Made by a program: the position numbers and the translations under genes. A stretch of 64,000 nucleotides of DNA. Source: Verrucomicrobiota bacterium. Its GTDB lineage: Bacteria > Verrucomicrobiota > Verrucomicrobiia > Limisphaerales > JACDHS01. Shown here in pieces: positions 44,201-53,528 of the stretch (the first letter of the stretch is position 1; each line of letters begins with the position of its first letter). The DNA is taken from assembly GCA_013820875.1 (NCBI GenBank), contig JACDHS010000002.1, forward strand, positions 1 through 64,000, read 5' to 3'. The notes under the pieces are model-generated. The model saw only the letters and a list, made by a program, of their open reading frames with translations, ran no database searches and had not been told where the DNA came from.

Positions 44201-44380
44201 TTCATCGAGAATGCTCACCATCTGTCGTGAGATTGCGTCCGCAAGTCTTGCAGATGATTCCTCGGCTGTGAGTGAAGCAAGAGACCGGCACTGGGGATTG
44301 TCTAAACCGGAAACCAGCTGAGCCAGAGACCCCGTGAGTAGTTGGTCATAAAGACCGTCGTGCAGTTTTTGGATACCCAT
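41243..44380 (-). CDS. PLD-nuclease / superfamily 2 helicase / DUF3427 fusion protein
   Basis: 1045 residues. Near residues 150-290 there is a phospholipase D-like domain (VDILVSFITVSGVRKLFDIL, the HxK motif in LHAKAWIF, GSANLSGAAL). From ~335 comes a superfamily 2 helicase: Walker A AATGTGKTVVAAF, FDECHRLAA, LLGLTATPERTDG, and motif VI QIGRGLRLKEGK. The C-terminal ~300 residues match DUF3427, ending with the DPYRACGPVTLEKAEGSKPM segment. The order matches helicases frequently found in defence islands; anti-phage or repair activity is likely but not shown here. It is a single-gene unit with no methylase or partner alongside. Confidence 0.88.
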   Translation of the reverse strand: MGIQKLHDGLYDQLLTGSLAQLVSGLDNPQCRSLASLTAEESSARLADAISRQMVSILDEVGGDRGEKAMRQLELVNKVLSFVRQQAGDGASWVDPINNPAEILQSVHKAGFPSQIPDTGLAIPWLFTAGKGSPSLLTELRHEIACCDRVDILVSFITVSGVRKLFDILQNATAVNASGESKTKIRVLTTTYIGATEMEALDYFARLPGCEVRVSLDGRRTRLHAKAWIFQRNTGFGSAYVGSANLSGAALLGGLEWTVKFTQQGQASLFTRAKAHFETLWNDGEFQHYDPNNKDHRVELSRALKRESGDSVSATTTFFDLDPKDYQKDMLQQLSIEREHGRYRNLVVAATGTGKTVVAAFDYRATCNQTGGRPRLLFVAHRKEILNQALQTYRQVLRDNSFGELLADGLEPHSHDHLFTTIDSAASRELVSKFGPDHWHTVVFDECHRLAATRFDALVTSVQPKILLGLTATPERTDGKPIFPYFDNRPDGSPAVELRLWHALDFQLLCPFEYYGCDDETDFSSVPWNRVGEKEAIEKLITGNEVRARLVVNEWRRLTGDPNRSKTLVFCVSVAHAEFMTQFFNEAGLPAICVVGKTDDDVRRQAPNRLARGEVCAIVTCDLYNEGVDIPAVDTLLLLRPTQSPVLFQQQIGRGLRLKEGKQSCLILDFVGRYRADFRFDRLFSTITGLARGEMIDAFENGFSSLPPGCHIQLQQVTRDQILRNLRTAINQSWRRLTSELQSYIALRGRQNVHLAEFLHDQALQVQEVYRSQSPSGWTALGRAAGLVSSKEGGEDEYFGRRFSALLHWDDPEQIELLMGLTSRSVPVQPLSDRQGLRLQMLAYQVDGQEKQTGTGEEFLARLSVELRAELSELGKVLLSKTHLRFRSVPGLEALPLCLHAAYDRREILTAAGWLTAAKRQSSREGIVRLKEQKIELLFVTLDKSEGFHDRIAYHDYAISVDRFHWQTQNSAGPDTPIGKQYLESKDNGWSFQLFVRKTADDPYRACGPVTLEKAEGSKPMSITWKMGVPLPVRLFQEFSVLRGQ

Positions 44381-44483
44381 GGTTGTGAAGCCAGGTTCAC
44401 TTTTTTAGCTTCGCAAGTCATTAGCAATTTCAAGGTTCAATCACCCCCGGAATGCGATGGAGTCGCGCCAACGTTCTCACCTG

Positions 44484-44569
44484 GTAGCAGCCGACGTGAG
44501 GAGGCTCAAACTGTTTGCGCGCCATTGCCTCGAAGAAAAACATTAGAGCCTCCTCACGTCGGCTGCTAC
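44484..44569. repeat. 24 bp perfect inverted repeat in gene-free DNA
   Basis: Arms 44484-44507 and 44546-44569 are exact reverse complements over 24 bp with 38 bp between. Imperfect pairing goes on outside, from about 44467 to 44584. It lies between the helicase gene and the glycosidase gene (44381-44728 hold no gene). The stem is GC-rich ('gccgacgtgaggaggctc') and could also stop transcripts from either side. Confidence 0.93.
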
Positions 44570-44728
44570 GAGGTTTTGAACGCTGGCGCATTTTCCTCGC
44601 GTGCCAATCCGCGCTAACCAAATGCTAATCCGAGACGGCTTCCTCGTTTTCTTTTCAGTTCAACCGCCTACCGACGTGGGGTAAGCATGTCCAGGATTGC
44701 CGTTTGGTCACCCAGGCAAACAGCCAAG

Positions 44729-46643
44729 TCAGTAAAGCTCCACCACGCGATAGAATCGCGCGCCGTCCACGCGGGGAAGATTTGAGATGGTGATCGTCGA
44801 GGTATTGGCCACAAAGGTTTCACCGAAATCCATCCAGCTCGATTGGGACAGATCATTCCTGTATTGGATCCGGTAGGTTTTTCCGGGCCATGCAGAGAAA
44901 CTCAGGTTGAGAGTTTCCCCGGCAAAGATGATGCCTGAGAGATACGGAGGATCGAAATTGTCGGCGGAGGGCAAAGCCAGCAATGAAAGTTCCACCGCGC
45001 TGCTTTTGGGCAGACCAATTCCCGGAACGTATTGCAAAATGATCGTGCCGGTGGAATCAGACAGGCAGGTAAACTCTTTGGCGACGGCTTTGTACGTGGC
45101 CCCGGCCTCGGCGAAGATATCGAAGCTGGACAACATTCGGTTGCCATTGGCATTGACGTGAAATTGACGTAGGCCGGCGGAGGTATGAACCAGTTCGGCG
45201 AAGTGGAGGCGCACTTTGAAGGAAGCACGCGGGACGAGGTTGGTTAACGTGTAAAAGAAAGCGCCGTTACGTTCGCTTCTGTAAGCAGTGCTGGGAGCGG
45301 GGCTGCTGACTCCAGTTCGATTGATTGTGCCCGATCCGGTGAACGTGGCACCGCCGGAAAACCAGTCGTCTGCTTCATAGGATAGTGATCTGCCGCCGCC
45401 GGAGTTGATCATGTAATTGGTCCGCAACACGTTGAGACTCCGGCTGAAAGAATTGTTGGTTTCATCCAGTTCAGGGAAACGATTGATGTCATCCACGGTG
45501 GCGGTCACCAGGTGCGTGCCGTGGGTGGCGATCCAGGTGTTGGGTCCAGCCGGACTGCCGGTCGCCGTCAGGGTGATGGAAGCACCGGGGGCCAGCGCAT
45601 TGGTGTATTGATCACTCCAGCAGGCGCCAACACCATCCACGAGAAAACCAACCCCAAGGATAACTCCGTCCGGCGTAGGCGCATGGCCCTGGTTCAGAAC
45701 GGTGGCCCGAAATACGACACCCGTTCCCGCCACTAAATTAGTCGGCGACCACTCAAGCGCGGTGACCACGACATCCGGCAACGGTTGCGCGTATACACCG
45801 ATATTATTGCCAACGACCCTTTGAACTCCACCGCTCGGCCGGTTCAAAGTGATGGCGCCGCCGGATCTGTCGGACATCGCCATCGCTGTGGAACCGCCGC
45901 CATCGAGAATAAAACCTTTGTAGGCGCCGAAGCGAATTAGCCATTGCGCAGCTTCGAAATGATTGGCGCCCTCACTGTAACCGGGTTGACGGCCATCGAT
46001 GGTCATCAAGTAGATATAGCGCCCATCCTGCGAGACGCCGGCGAGCGTGCGCGGTTCGACCCCGGGATTGACCCCCATGTTCTGTCCGTTCTGCACAATG
46101 ATTTCCGCGCCACCGATTCCTGCGTAAACGTGATTGGTGTTAAGGGGAGTGGAAGCAACGCTGGCGGAATTGCTCGTGACCAAAAGTGCTGTTGAGAAGG
46201 TGCCGGTGACGGCAGGTGAAACTATTTGCCCGCGCGACATGGCGAAGCCGGTCAGATCCTTGTTTTCTCCCACATTAGATGAGCAACATGGGCTGAAAAA
46301 GTTCGCATTCACGGCGACCTGCAAATTTTCGGAAATGAGAAATCCACTGGTGGTCTGCCCGGCAGTCTCGAGTAGTGCTGCACCGTTGGACGGAGTGGTG
46401 AAAACTTCGAGTCCGGGAGCCTGAACATCTATCTTGAAGCACGTTGACTTTTTGCAACCGGCTCTCCGCGGCATCCGCTTCCCCCGTGGCATGGAAAACA
46501 CCGCGGTATATCTCTTTGTAAGGACCGACCGTCACGGCCGCATCGGATGACAGGATCAAAAAGAATTGGACCAGCACCAGCACCTCGAAAGCCCTGCACC
46601 ACCTGCGTGGGGAAAGGATCGGTTGTCTGGTTGCGAAGTCCAT
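44729..46643 (-). pseudogene. Phosphodiester glycosidase with CARDB and malectin-like domains, interrupted by a frameshift
   Basis: The open 590-residue frame (44729-46501) lacks a natural start: its first ~20 residues (SMPRGKRMPRRAGCKKST) have no domain character. The other frame from 46643 supplies a signal peptide (EVLVLVQFFLILSSDA) and the expected continuation (GPYKEIYRGVFHATGEAD), then loses sense at about 46440. Joining the two at 46435-46455 needs removal of one base, possibly in the T5 run at 46449-46453. The whole is 1915 bases, one more than a multiple of three. Domains: phosphodiester glycosidase (ILDGGGSTAMAMSDRSGG), CARDB (~250-365), a malectin-like domain, and a C-terminal segment. 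A true mutation and a sequencing error are both possible. Confidence 0.8.
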
Positions 46644-46869
46644 CGTTCCAAATACCAGACCGACCGCTCACCTTCAAGAGGGATGCTTTTGTGTTTGAAG
46701 GTTCTTGCTGCTTCACCTGATACCCTCATTCCTTTGTAGAGCAACAAACCGCGATAACCAGAGGCGAAATTCATAAGCGGAGCTTCTTTGCCGAGCGACA
46801 GGGAGGATGTTTTCCAAAACAGGGTTTTCGTCGGCGCGACGCGGTCAATTTTAGGCAAAACAGGGTCCA

Positions 46870-47095
46870 AAACGGAGCGTCACGGACCCCTTTACAAAAA
46901 AACAGGTCCAAATCAGCGCGTTTTGGAGGCCTATTTTTAAAAAGGGCCTTTTTACGGAAAGTTTTGTTAACGATTTTTCTAAAAAGGGTTCGCGACGGAG
47001 ATTCCTGAGCCCCTTTTTTAAAAAAGGGGTCCGTGACGGCCGGTTTTGGACCCGTTTTTTCGTAAAGGGGTCCGCGTCGGCGCGTTTTATACTAT
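46870..47095. repeat. Tandem array C, degenerate 40-42 bp period
   Basis: Five to six diverged units of 42, 41, 42, 40 and 41 bp can be set out: each opens with a G-rich word (gggtccg / ggggtcc), has a central GC part (acggc / cgcg) and ends in T-run plus A-run. The T-A ends form small stems. Read on the minus strand the array gives a 13-14 residue repeat (PFLKKGL type), which is likely an accident of the period. It lies in the 46644-47412 gene-free stretch. Confidence 0.8.
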
Positions 47096-47412
47096 GTTTT
47101 GCGTGTTGGATTCTTTGTAAGTCGCACGGGGAGAGTGTTTTCCGCAGATGACACAGAGCCGCGCAGATTTTTAGAATGGATGGAAGGAATGGGCCGCAAC
47201 GGGAGGTAAAAAACAACAAAACGATGATTAGATTTTCTTGTTTATCCTGGTCCAGACGAAAGGTTCGCGACCCTAATAATCGTCGATTATGCGTTTTTTT
47301 TACGTTCGATTTTCCGCTTTTGAACCCGCAAACCAAGCTGTTTTCCCCGCAAATCTTTGGATTAGCGTTGGTCAGCGCAGATTAGCGGTTAAGTGACTGC
47401 CGGGTTCTAGGT

Positions 47413-48615
47413 TTATCGGACCAATTCAAACGAGTAACCCTTGAGGTATTCCGTTTCTGGCATGGACGGGATGATCGGATGATCGGGGGATTGGGTATAT
47501 GTCGCTACACGACGCAGAATCTTCCGCGTATCGTAAGCTGCCGAGAGAATCACATCCTGGAATGTGCTGATATCCACGTGATGCGAACAACAGAAGGTTG
47601 CCAAAGTTCCACCCGGTTTCAGCAATTTCAATGCGCGCAAATGAATCTCTTTATAGCCACGCAACGCTTCCCCGACGGCCGCGCGTGTGCGTGTAAACGA
47701 CGGCGGATCGAGGATAATAGAATCGAATTTCGGAATCAGCTTTTCGTTTGGCGCCGTCGCGGTGTGGGATTTCAACCAGTCAAAAACATTCGTGGTTTCG
47801 AAAGTGCATTTTTCCGCGAGGCCATTGCTCTTCGCGTTGCGGGTAGCAGCGGCGATGGCGTCCGCGCTTTGATCCAACATATGGACCTGCGTCGCTTTGC
47901 CTCGGGCAGCATGCAAACCGAAGCCACCTAAAAAGCTAAAACAATCCAGCACACGACCGCCGGTGACCAGATCCGCCACTTGCTGATAGTTCACCTGTTG
48001 ATCGAGATACAGACCGGTTTTGTGTCCCCCGGCGATGTCCACATCGAACTTCAACCCGTTCAATTGAATCGGGACCGGTCCGTCAATCTTTCCGAACACC
48101 ACCCCATTCGACTCTTCCATTCCCTCGAATTTGCGGAAGGAACTTTCGCTTTTTTCGGCAATGGCACGCGGCTTAAAGATTTTTTGCAACGCGGCGAGGA
48201 TCATCGGCTTGCGCTGTTCCATGCCGAGCGCGGAAATCTGGACGACAAGGACATCTTCATATTTGTCCACGATCAATCCACTGAGGAAATCACTCTCGGC
48301 ATTTACCACCCGGAAAGAGGTGGCGTGCGGCATATGTTTTTTGCGAACGGCTAGGGCCTCGCGAATGCGTGCTTCGAAAAAAGCTTCGTCCACGGTGACG
48401 CGCTCCGGCGACAGCATCCGCACCTGGATTTTTGATTTTGAGTTGAAGAAACCGGAGCCAATGAGGCGTTGGCGATGATCTTTGACCTGCACCAGGTCGC
48501 CATCGGGCGTTTCCTGGGTAATGCGGGAGATGGCCCCGGAATAAAGCCAAAGATGCCCTGCAATAATACGATCGGCTTCGCCGGGTTTGAGGTAAACAGT
48601 AGATAGAGTGTCCAT
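47413..48615 (-). CDS. RlmI-type class I SAM-dependent rRNA methyltransferase
   Basis: 400 residues. An N-terminal PUA-like domain (YLKPGEADRIIAGHLWLYSG, GDLVQVKD) is followed by a central linker and a Rossmann-type methyltransferase domain: VLDCFSFLGGFGLHAARGKA is the SAM loop, and DSIILDPPSFTRTRAAV carries the catalytic DPPSF motif of 5-methylcytosine-type enzymes. E. coli RlmI methylates C1962 of 23S rRNA; this protein is a close structural match, but the exact site is not certain. Single gene, divergent from the large secreted protein. Confidence 0.9.
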   Translation of the reverse strand: MDTLSTVYLKPGEADRIIAGHLWLYSGAISRITQETPDGDLVQVKDHRQRLIGSGFFNSKSKIQVRMLSPERVTVDEAFFEARIREALAVRKKHMPHATSFRVVNAESDFLSGLIVDKYEDVLVVQISALGMEQRKPMILAALQKIFKPRAIAEKSESSFRKFEGMEESNGVVFGKIDGPVPIQLNGLKFDVDIAGGHKTGLYLDQQVNYQQVADLVTGGRVLDCFSFLGGFGLHAARGKATQVHMLDQSADAIAAATRNAKSNGLAEKCTFETTNVFDWLKSHTATAPNEKLIPKFDSIILDPPSFTRTRAAVGEALRGYKEIHLRALKLLKPGGTLATFCCSHHVDISTFQDVILSAAYDTRKILRRVATYTQSPDHPIIPSMPETEYLKGYSFELVR

Positions 48616-48755
48616 AGTTTTGTAAACAGTTAGCGCGGGAACATCTATTAGTTCCGGGTAAGGTTCAAGTACGGTCGGAAGTTTTTGCGTCGCGCGATTC
48701 TTTCACCTTTTCACCTTTTCACCTTTTCCCGATTTCTGTTTGATGGGTGCATCTC

Positions 48756-51185
48756 ATGAATCGATTTTGTCTTCGGCTGGTTTGCTTCTTTACGCTCGCC
48801 TGCGGCTTTGTGGGTGCGGCGGAGTCTCGGTCGTTATCCGGCATTTATCCGCACCTGGCGATGTTCAATGACCAGGGGGAATGTGGAACGGGCGCGGTGG
48901 TGCCATGGGCGGATCGGTTGTGGGTCATCACCTACTCGCCGCACCAGCCTTCTGGTTCCGCTGACAAGCTCTACGAAATCACCCCCGGCCTGTCGCAGAT
49001 CATTCGTCCGGAGAGTGTGGGCGGCACACCGGCCAACCGCATGTTTCATCGCGAATCACAGCAGCTTTTTATCGGGCCATATGCGATTGATGCGATGCGC
49101 AATGTCCGCGCCATTTCACCGGAAACCATGCGGGGCCGTCACACTGGCAACGCGCGCCATCTTTTCGATCCGGCTACGAAAATTTATTACGCCACCATGG
49201 AGGAAGGTTTCTATGAGGTGGATGTCCAATCGTTGGCGGTGAAGGAGCTTTATCCTGACGCCAATTTCCAGGCCAACAAGGCGGGTGACTTGCTGCCGGG
49301 TTATCACGGCAAAGGATCCTATTCAGGTCAAGGCAGGTTGGTTTATGCGAACAACGGCGAACGATCCGTGGAGGCACGGCAACGACCGGATATTGCGTCG
49401 GGTGCTTTGGCGGAATGGGATGGACGCGACTGGCGCGTGGTACGGCGCAATCAATTCACGGAGGTGACCGGTCCCGGCGGGCTTTATGGCAATGCGCGTC
49501 CGGACACCGATCCGATCTGGAGCATCGGTTGGGATCACCGTTCACTTATCCTGATGCTGCTGGATGGTGGCGAATGGCATTCGTACCGGTTACCCAAGGC
49601 CAGTCATAGTTACGATGGCGCGCATGGCTGGAATACGGAATGGCCGCGCATCCGCGACATCGGCGAACGTGAAATGCTGATGACGATGCATGGAATGTTT
49701 TGGCGGTTTCCACGCACGTTTACGGCCGGCAATTCAGCGGGGATTCGCCCGCGCTCGGCTTACCTGAAAGTGATCGGGGATTTCTGTCGTTGGAACGATC
49801 AACTGGTCTTCGGGTGTGATGACTCGGCCAAATCGGAATTCCTCAATAAGCGCAAGGTGAAGGGCGACATCGAAGGTCCGGGCGAATCGCAATCAAATCT
49901 GTGGTTCACGAATCCGAAAACGCCCGATCGACTCGGCCCCACGCTGGCGAGCGGCGCGGTCTGGCTGCGGGATGCGGTGAAATCGGGGGAGGTGTCCGAA
50001 CCGTTTCTCTTTGCCGGATGGGAACGGCGCTCGGCGCATTTTGTAAATGATGGGAAGGCCGCAATGAGTTTCATGCTTGAAAGAGATAAGAATGGAAACG
50101 GTGGATGGACATCGTTTCGCACGGTGTCGGTGGGCGCGGGTGAATCTGCCTGGGTGGAATTTGGCAACGCGGACAAAGGCGAATGGGTGCGCGTGCGAGC
50201 GGGAGCGGATTGTGCAGCGGCCACGGTACATTTCACTTTCAGCAATGCGGATAAGCGTTCGACCAAACCAACCTCCATTTTCAAGGGACTTGCTTCTGTT
50301 AAAGACAACGAAGCGCACCTTGGCGGAATCGTCCGCGCCCGTGGCGAGGGCAAACGGACACTTCAACTCGCGGCGATGCGTGTGGAGGGAACGGAGGCAA
50401 GTGATGTCGGTTATTATGAGTTGGATGCCGCGTTGCAACTTCGTCCTGTGGATGACGTAAAGGCGCATGAAGAATTGAAAGCAAAAGTCGCCATCCCGCG
50501 CAATGTCGTGAAGGTGGATGCTGCGTCGGTGTTGGTCGTGGATGATCGCGGACGGCGTTGGCGTCTGCCAAAGGGCGATGCTGCATATGATGCGGCGACG
50601 ACGTCCGGTTTGCTCCGCATCAGTCGCGAAGTGGCGACGGAGCGCGATCTCTTCAGTGCGCATGGCACTTTCTTTGAGCTCCCGGCCGAGAACGCCGATG
50701 GTTTCGCGAAGATTCGGCCGGTGGCCACGCACCCTTTGCGTTTGATGGATTATTGTTCGTATCGAGGGTTGCTGATTCTCACTGGCATGAAGGCGGATGG
50801 GCCACGCAATGAACACATCATTCGTAGTGCGGATGGCAAGGCGGCGGTTTGGGCCGGAGCCATTGATGATGTATGGAAACTCGGGAAACCAACCGGCACG
50901 GGTGGACCGTGGAAAGATACCGCTGTCAAAGCCGGTAAACCGAGTGATCCTTACCTGCTGTGGGGCTACGATCAACGTCACCTGACGCTGCGTGCCGATG
51001 AGCCAGCGACGGTCACGGTCGAAGCGGATCTGACTGGCGATGGATTGTGGGTGGCGCATAAGAGATTTGCGGTGAAGCCGGGCAAAGCGGTCAGTTACAA
51101 ATTCCCTGCGTCGTTCCAGGCGCGCTGGTTGAGATTCGTCACGGATAAAGATTGCGGCGTAACGGCGCAGTTGGATTACAGGTGA
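48756..51185 (+). CDS. Large secreted protein of unknown function
   Basis: 809 residues from the ATG at 48756, with a signal peptide (FCLRLVCFFTLACGFVGA); a GTG nine bases earlier is possible. The first half has propeller-like blades (TGAVVPWADRLWVITYS, KLYEITPGL, FDPATKIYYATMEEGFYEVD). Repeated segments recur in the second half (LFSAHGTFFELPAENADG and ERDLFSAHGTFF against MLMTMHGMFWRFPRTFTAG; YCSYRGLLILTGM against DFCRWNDQLVFGC), so the protein may be an internal duplication. No catalytic motif was recognised. Similar exported proteins occur in planctomycetes and verrucomicrobia. Confidence 0.75.
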   Translation: MNRFCLRLVCFFTLACGFVGAAESRSLSGIYPHLAMFNDQGECGTGAVVPWADRLWVITYSPHQPSGSADKLYEITPGLSQIIRPESVGGTPANRMFHRESQQLFIGPYAIDAMRNVRAISPETMRGRHTGNARHLFDPATKIYYATMEEGFYEVDVQSLAVKELYPDANFQANKAGDLLPGYHGKGSYSGQGRLVYANNGERSVEARQRPDIASGALAEWDGRDWRVVRRNQFTEVTGPGGLYGNARPDTDPIWSIGWDHRSLILMLLDGGEWHSYRLPKASHSYDGAHGWNTEWPRIRDIGEREMLMTMHGMFWRFPRTFTAGNSAGIRPRSAYLKVIGDFCRWNDQLVFGCDDSAKSEFLNKRKVKGDIEGPGESQSNLWFTNPKTPDRLGPTLASGAVWLRDAVKSGEVSEPFLFAGWERRSAHFVNDGKAAMSFMLERDKNGNGGWTSFRTVSVGAGESAWVEFGNADKGEWVRVRAGADCAAATVHFTFSNADKRSTKPTSIFKGLASVKDNEAHLGGIVRARGEGKRTLQLAAMRVEGTEASDVGYYELDAALQLRPVDDVKAHEELKAKVAIPRNVVKVDAASVLVVDDRGRRWRLPKGDAAYDAATTSGLLRISREVATERDLFSAHGTFFELPAENADGFAKIRPVATHPLRLMDYCSYRGLLILTGMKADGPRNEHIIRSADGKAAVWAGAIDDVWKLGKPTGTGGPWKDTAVKAGKPSDPYLLWGYDQRHLTLRADEPATVTVEADLTGDGLWVAHKRFAVKPGKAVSYKFPASFQARWLRFVTDKDCGVTAQLDYR

Positions 51186-51194
51186 GAAAATTTT

Positions 51195-51355
51195 AACCAC
51201 GAATGAACACCAATAAACACGAATAAGGAAAAGTTTGGAGCACCGGGCGCACCCACGTCTCTCTCGTCATTCATGCGTTTTGACTTGGGCCGCATAGTGG
51301 ACAATAAAGTTTTCCTAATTCAGATTCGTGTTTCTTCAGTGTTCGTTCGTGGTTT
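51195..51355. repeat. Inverted pair of the 'accacgaatg' word family
   Basis: 'aaccacgaatgaacaccaat...' at 51195-51225 pairs with 'attcgtgtttcttcagtg...cgtggtt' at 51324-51355. The pair spans the gap before rnhA. Near copies occur at 6324, 39941 and 62433. Confidence 0.8.
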
Positions 51356-51428
51356 CTTCTGCTCCGATTCACAAAAACTTGATTGGCACCTTCCATAGCT
51401 GGAATATTATTCACTTTAGCGAGTTGCT

Positions 51429-51959
51429 TTGATTTTTGTGAAAAAAGTCACAATCCATACTGACGGAGCATGCCAGGGCAATCCCGGTCCGGGCGGTTGG
51501 GCGGCTGTGCTCCAATACGGCGCTCACCGGAAAGAGATCAGTGGAGGCGACCCGGCCACTACCAACAATCGGATGGAGCTGCAGGCGGCCATCTCGGCGC
51601 TGGCCGCCGTGAAGGAAGCGTGCGAGATCGAGTTGTTCACCGATTCTGAATATCTCAAGAATGGCATCACCGCCTGGGTAGCGGGATGGAAAAGGCGCGG
51701 TTGGCGCACGACCGACAAGAAACCGGTCAAGAACGAGGATCTCTGGCGACAGCTCGATGCCCTGGCTACCACACATCAAATTCAATGGAAATGGCTGAAG
51801 GGTCATGCTGGCCATCGCGAGAATGAACGATGCGATGTATTGGCAGTCGCCGCGATAGATAAACTGCGCAAACAGTATACCTCCGCGCAACTGAAGCATT
51901 TGAAAAGTGAATTCACGGCGAAGCGCGATTTAAGTCCGAAACAGACTGGGCTGTTGTAA
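51429..51959 (+). CDS. rnhA: Ribonuclease HI
   Basis: 176 residues. The four acidic residues are seen: Asp in [14 protein letters not shown], Glu in [10 protein letters not shown], Asp in [10 protein letters not shown] and Asp in NERCDVLA; the [15 protein letters not shown] region with the His loop is intact. The C-terminal tail is longer than in E. coli. RNase HI cleaves the RNA of RNA-DNA hybrids. The longest frame starts at TTG 51429; a GTG at 51438 (before KKVTIHTDG) fits the family start better. Confidence 0.94.
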   Translation: MIFVKKVTIHTDGACQGNPGPGGWAAVLQYGAHRKEISGGDPATTNNRMELQAAISALAAVKEACEIELFTDSEYLKNGITAWVAGWKRRGWRTTDKKPVKNEDLWRQLDALATTHQIQWKWLKGHAGHRENERCDVLAVAAIDKLRKQYTSAQLKHLKSEFTAKRDLSPKQTGLL

Positions 51960-52124
51960 TGAAACCTGCCAGAGAGACGCTGGCAGCACGTAAGCTCTCT
52001 TAATCTTACTCTCTTTCGGGAACTGGATTAAGATTAAGAAGGGAGTGCGGCCCAATGAGGGATTCTCCCTCCCAAAAGAAATGTTGCTACAAACACGATT
52101 TCTCCGACAATCCACCCGCATTTC

Positions 52125-53297
52125 ATGAGCGCCGAATCCAAGTCGATAAATGTCCTCACCGAACCGCAGCCTGCGCCGGTTGATTTTTCGCGTCCTGTCC
52201 AGAAACCGAAGAAAAGCACGTTCAAATTGATCGGGGAAGTCCTCGAGCACGGCGGACCGGGCTATCTCCAGTTCGCTATCACCAACATCTGCAATGCGAA
52301 GTGCGATTTCTGCGGCTTTGCGGTGGATAAATTTGATCCGAAGCAACGCCGTAGTGTCACCCTGAAGGAAGCACAGGATGTCATCGATATAGCGGTCAAG
52401 AATCATATCGGCTACCTGCTTTTCGTCGGCGGCGAACCGCTCGCGCATAAAGAATTGCGCGCCATGGTGCGTTACTCGGCGGAACGCGGCATCAAGCCGA
52501 TGGTCTGCACCAACGGCTCGCTCTGGACCGACAAGAACATGCGCGACCTGGCGAGCGACGGCTTGAGCAGCGTGATCATGTCCATTGATTCGCACGACGT
52601 CACCAAGCACGAAAAGAATCGCGGGCTGCCCGATGTCTGCCGAAAAATCAAACAAGCGAACGCAGTCTTCGCGGAACTGGGCATCCAAACCACTGCAAGC
52701 GTGACGGCGAGCAAGCTGATTGAAGATTACGAGAAGCTGCCGGGGTTTCTGCAAGAGCTTGGATTCACCAGTTGCACTTTCAGTTATCCACTGACTTCCC
52801 TCGCTTCAAGTTACTTGAGCTTCAGCGATTCGAATCTCGTCTCCTATAAGACGGATGAATTGATCGAACTGTTTGAAAAAATCAAACAGATGAAGCAGCG
52901 CAGTGGCTATCCAGTGGTGAACCCGACGGAATCGCTCCACGAAATGCAGCGCCATTTGCGCGGTGAAAAGGAGAAATTCGCCTGCTTGGGAGGTCATAAA
53001 TATTTTTATCTCGATTGGAACCTGAATCTTTATCGTTGCCATTTTTGGGAGACGCCGATGTGCAACGTGTATGAGTGGGACGATTCGAAGTTGATCCGCG
53101 ACGGTTGCACCCGTTGCATGATTGATTGCTATCGTGATCCGAGTGTCCTGCAGTTCGTGGCGATCAGCGCGAGCGATGCGTTCAACAATTTGAAAAAGGG
53201 AAAGCTGATAGCAGCCACGAAGAATATTTTTGACTCCCGCAATCTCACCTCGCTCAAAGCCGTGTGGGACGATCGTAAGTGGATTGGGAAAGTTTAG
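52125..53297 (+). CDS. Radical SAM protein
   Basis: 390 residues. The iron-sulfur motif CNAKCDFC lies near residue 60 in FAITNICNAKCDFCGF, followed by the GGEP motif (LFVGGEPLAHK) and a six-stranded partial barrel. The C-terminal part has several Cys (FACLGGHKYFYLDWN, RCHFWETPMCN, CTRCMIDC), which may hold an auxiliary cluster as in SPASM-type enzymes. The N-terminal ~35 residues (SINVLTEPQPAPVDFSRP) are an extra. Neighbours do not reveal the substrate. A hopanoid or lipid-modifying role is possible but unsupported. Confidence 0.85.
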   Translation: MSAESKSINVLTEPQPAPVDFSRPVQKPKKSTFKLIGEVLEHGGPGYLQFAITNICNAKCDFCGFAVDKFDPKQRRSVTLKEAQDVIDIAVKNHIGYLLFVGGEPLAHKELRAMVRYSAERGIKPMVCTNGSLWTDKNMRDLASDGLSSVIMSIDSHDVTKHEKNRGLPDVCRKIKQANAVFAELGIQTTASVTASKLIEDYEKLPGFLQELGFTSCTFSYPLTSLASSYLSFSDSNLVSYKTDELIELFEKIKQMKQRSGYPVVNPTESLHEMQRHLRGEKEKFACLGGHKYFYLDWNLNLYRCHFWETPMCNVYEWDDSKLIRDGCTRCMIDCYRDPSVLQFVAISASDAFNNLKKGKLIAATKNIFDSRNLTSLKAVWDDRKWIGKV

Positions 53298-53528
53298 GGT
53301 CCACGGAATTGACCACAGAGCACTGATAACGGTACGCGGCGTATCCGGAAAGCGGTTCGCCGCACTTTGCCTCCATGGTGAAAAGCTTCCTCAATCCGGC
53401 ATTGATCCAGCTTTGAGGAATTTTCGCAGAAATGCATTTCCAGTTGTGTATAGGAACAGAATTGTAACGATTCTGATTGACGCAAAGGGGCATTCTCTGA
53501 CCAATTTATAAGCCTATTTTGGGTAATC

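Noticed and set aside
46851..47336. 161-codon minus-strand frame with a basic repeat
   Set aside because: It follows the degenerate ~42 bp array; the rest lacks any domain or start signal. Kept only as a repeat with a note.
51999..52038. 10 bp stem after rnhA as terminator
   Set aside because: Arms 'cttaatctta' pair exactly but the loop is 20 bases and no T-run follows; too weak to list.
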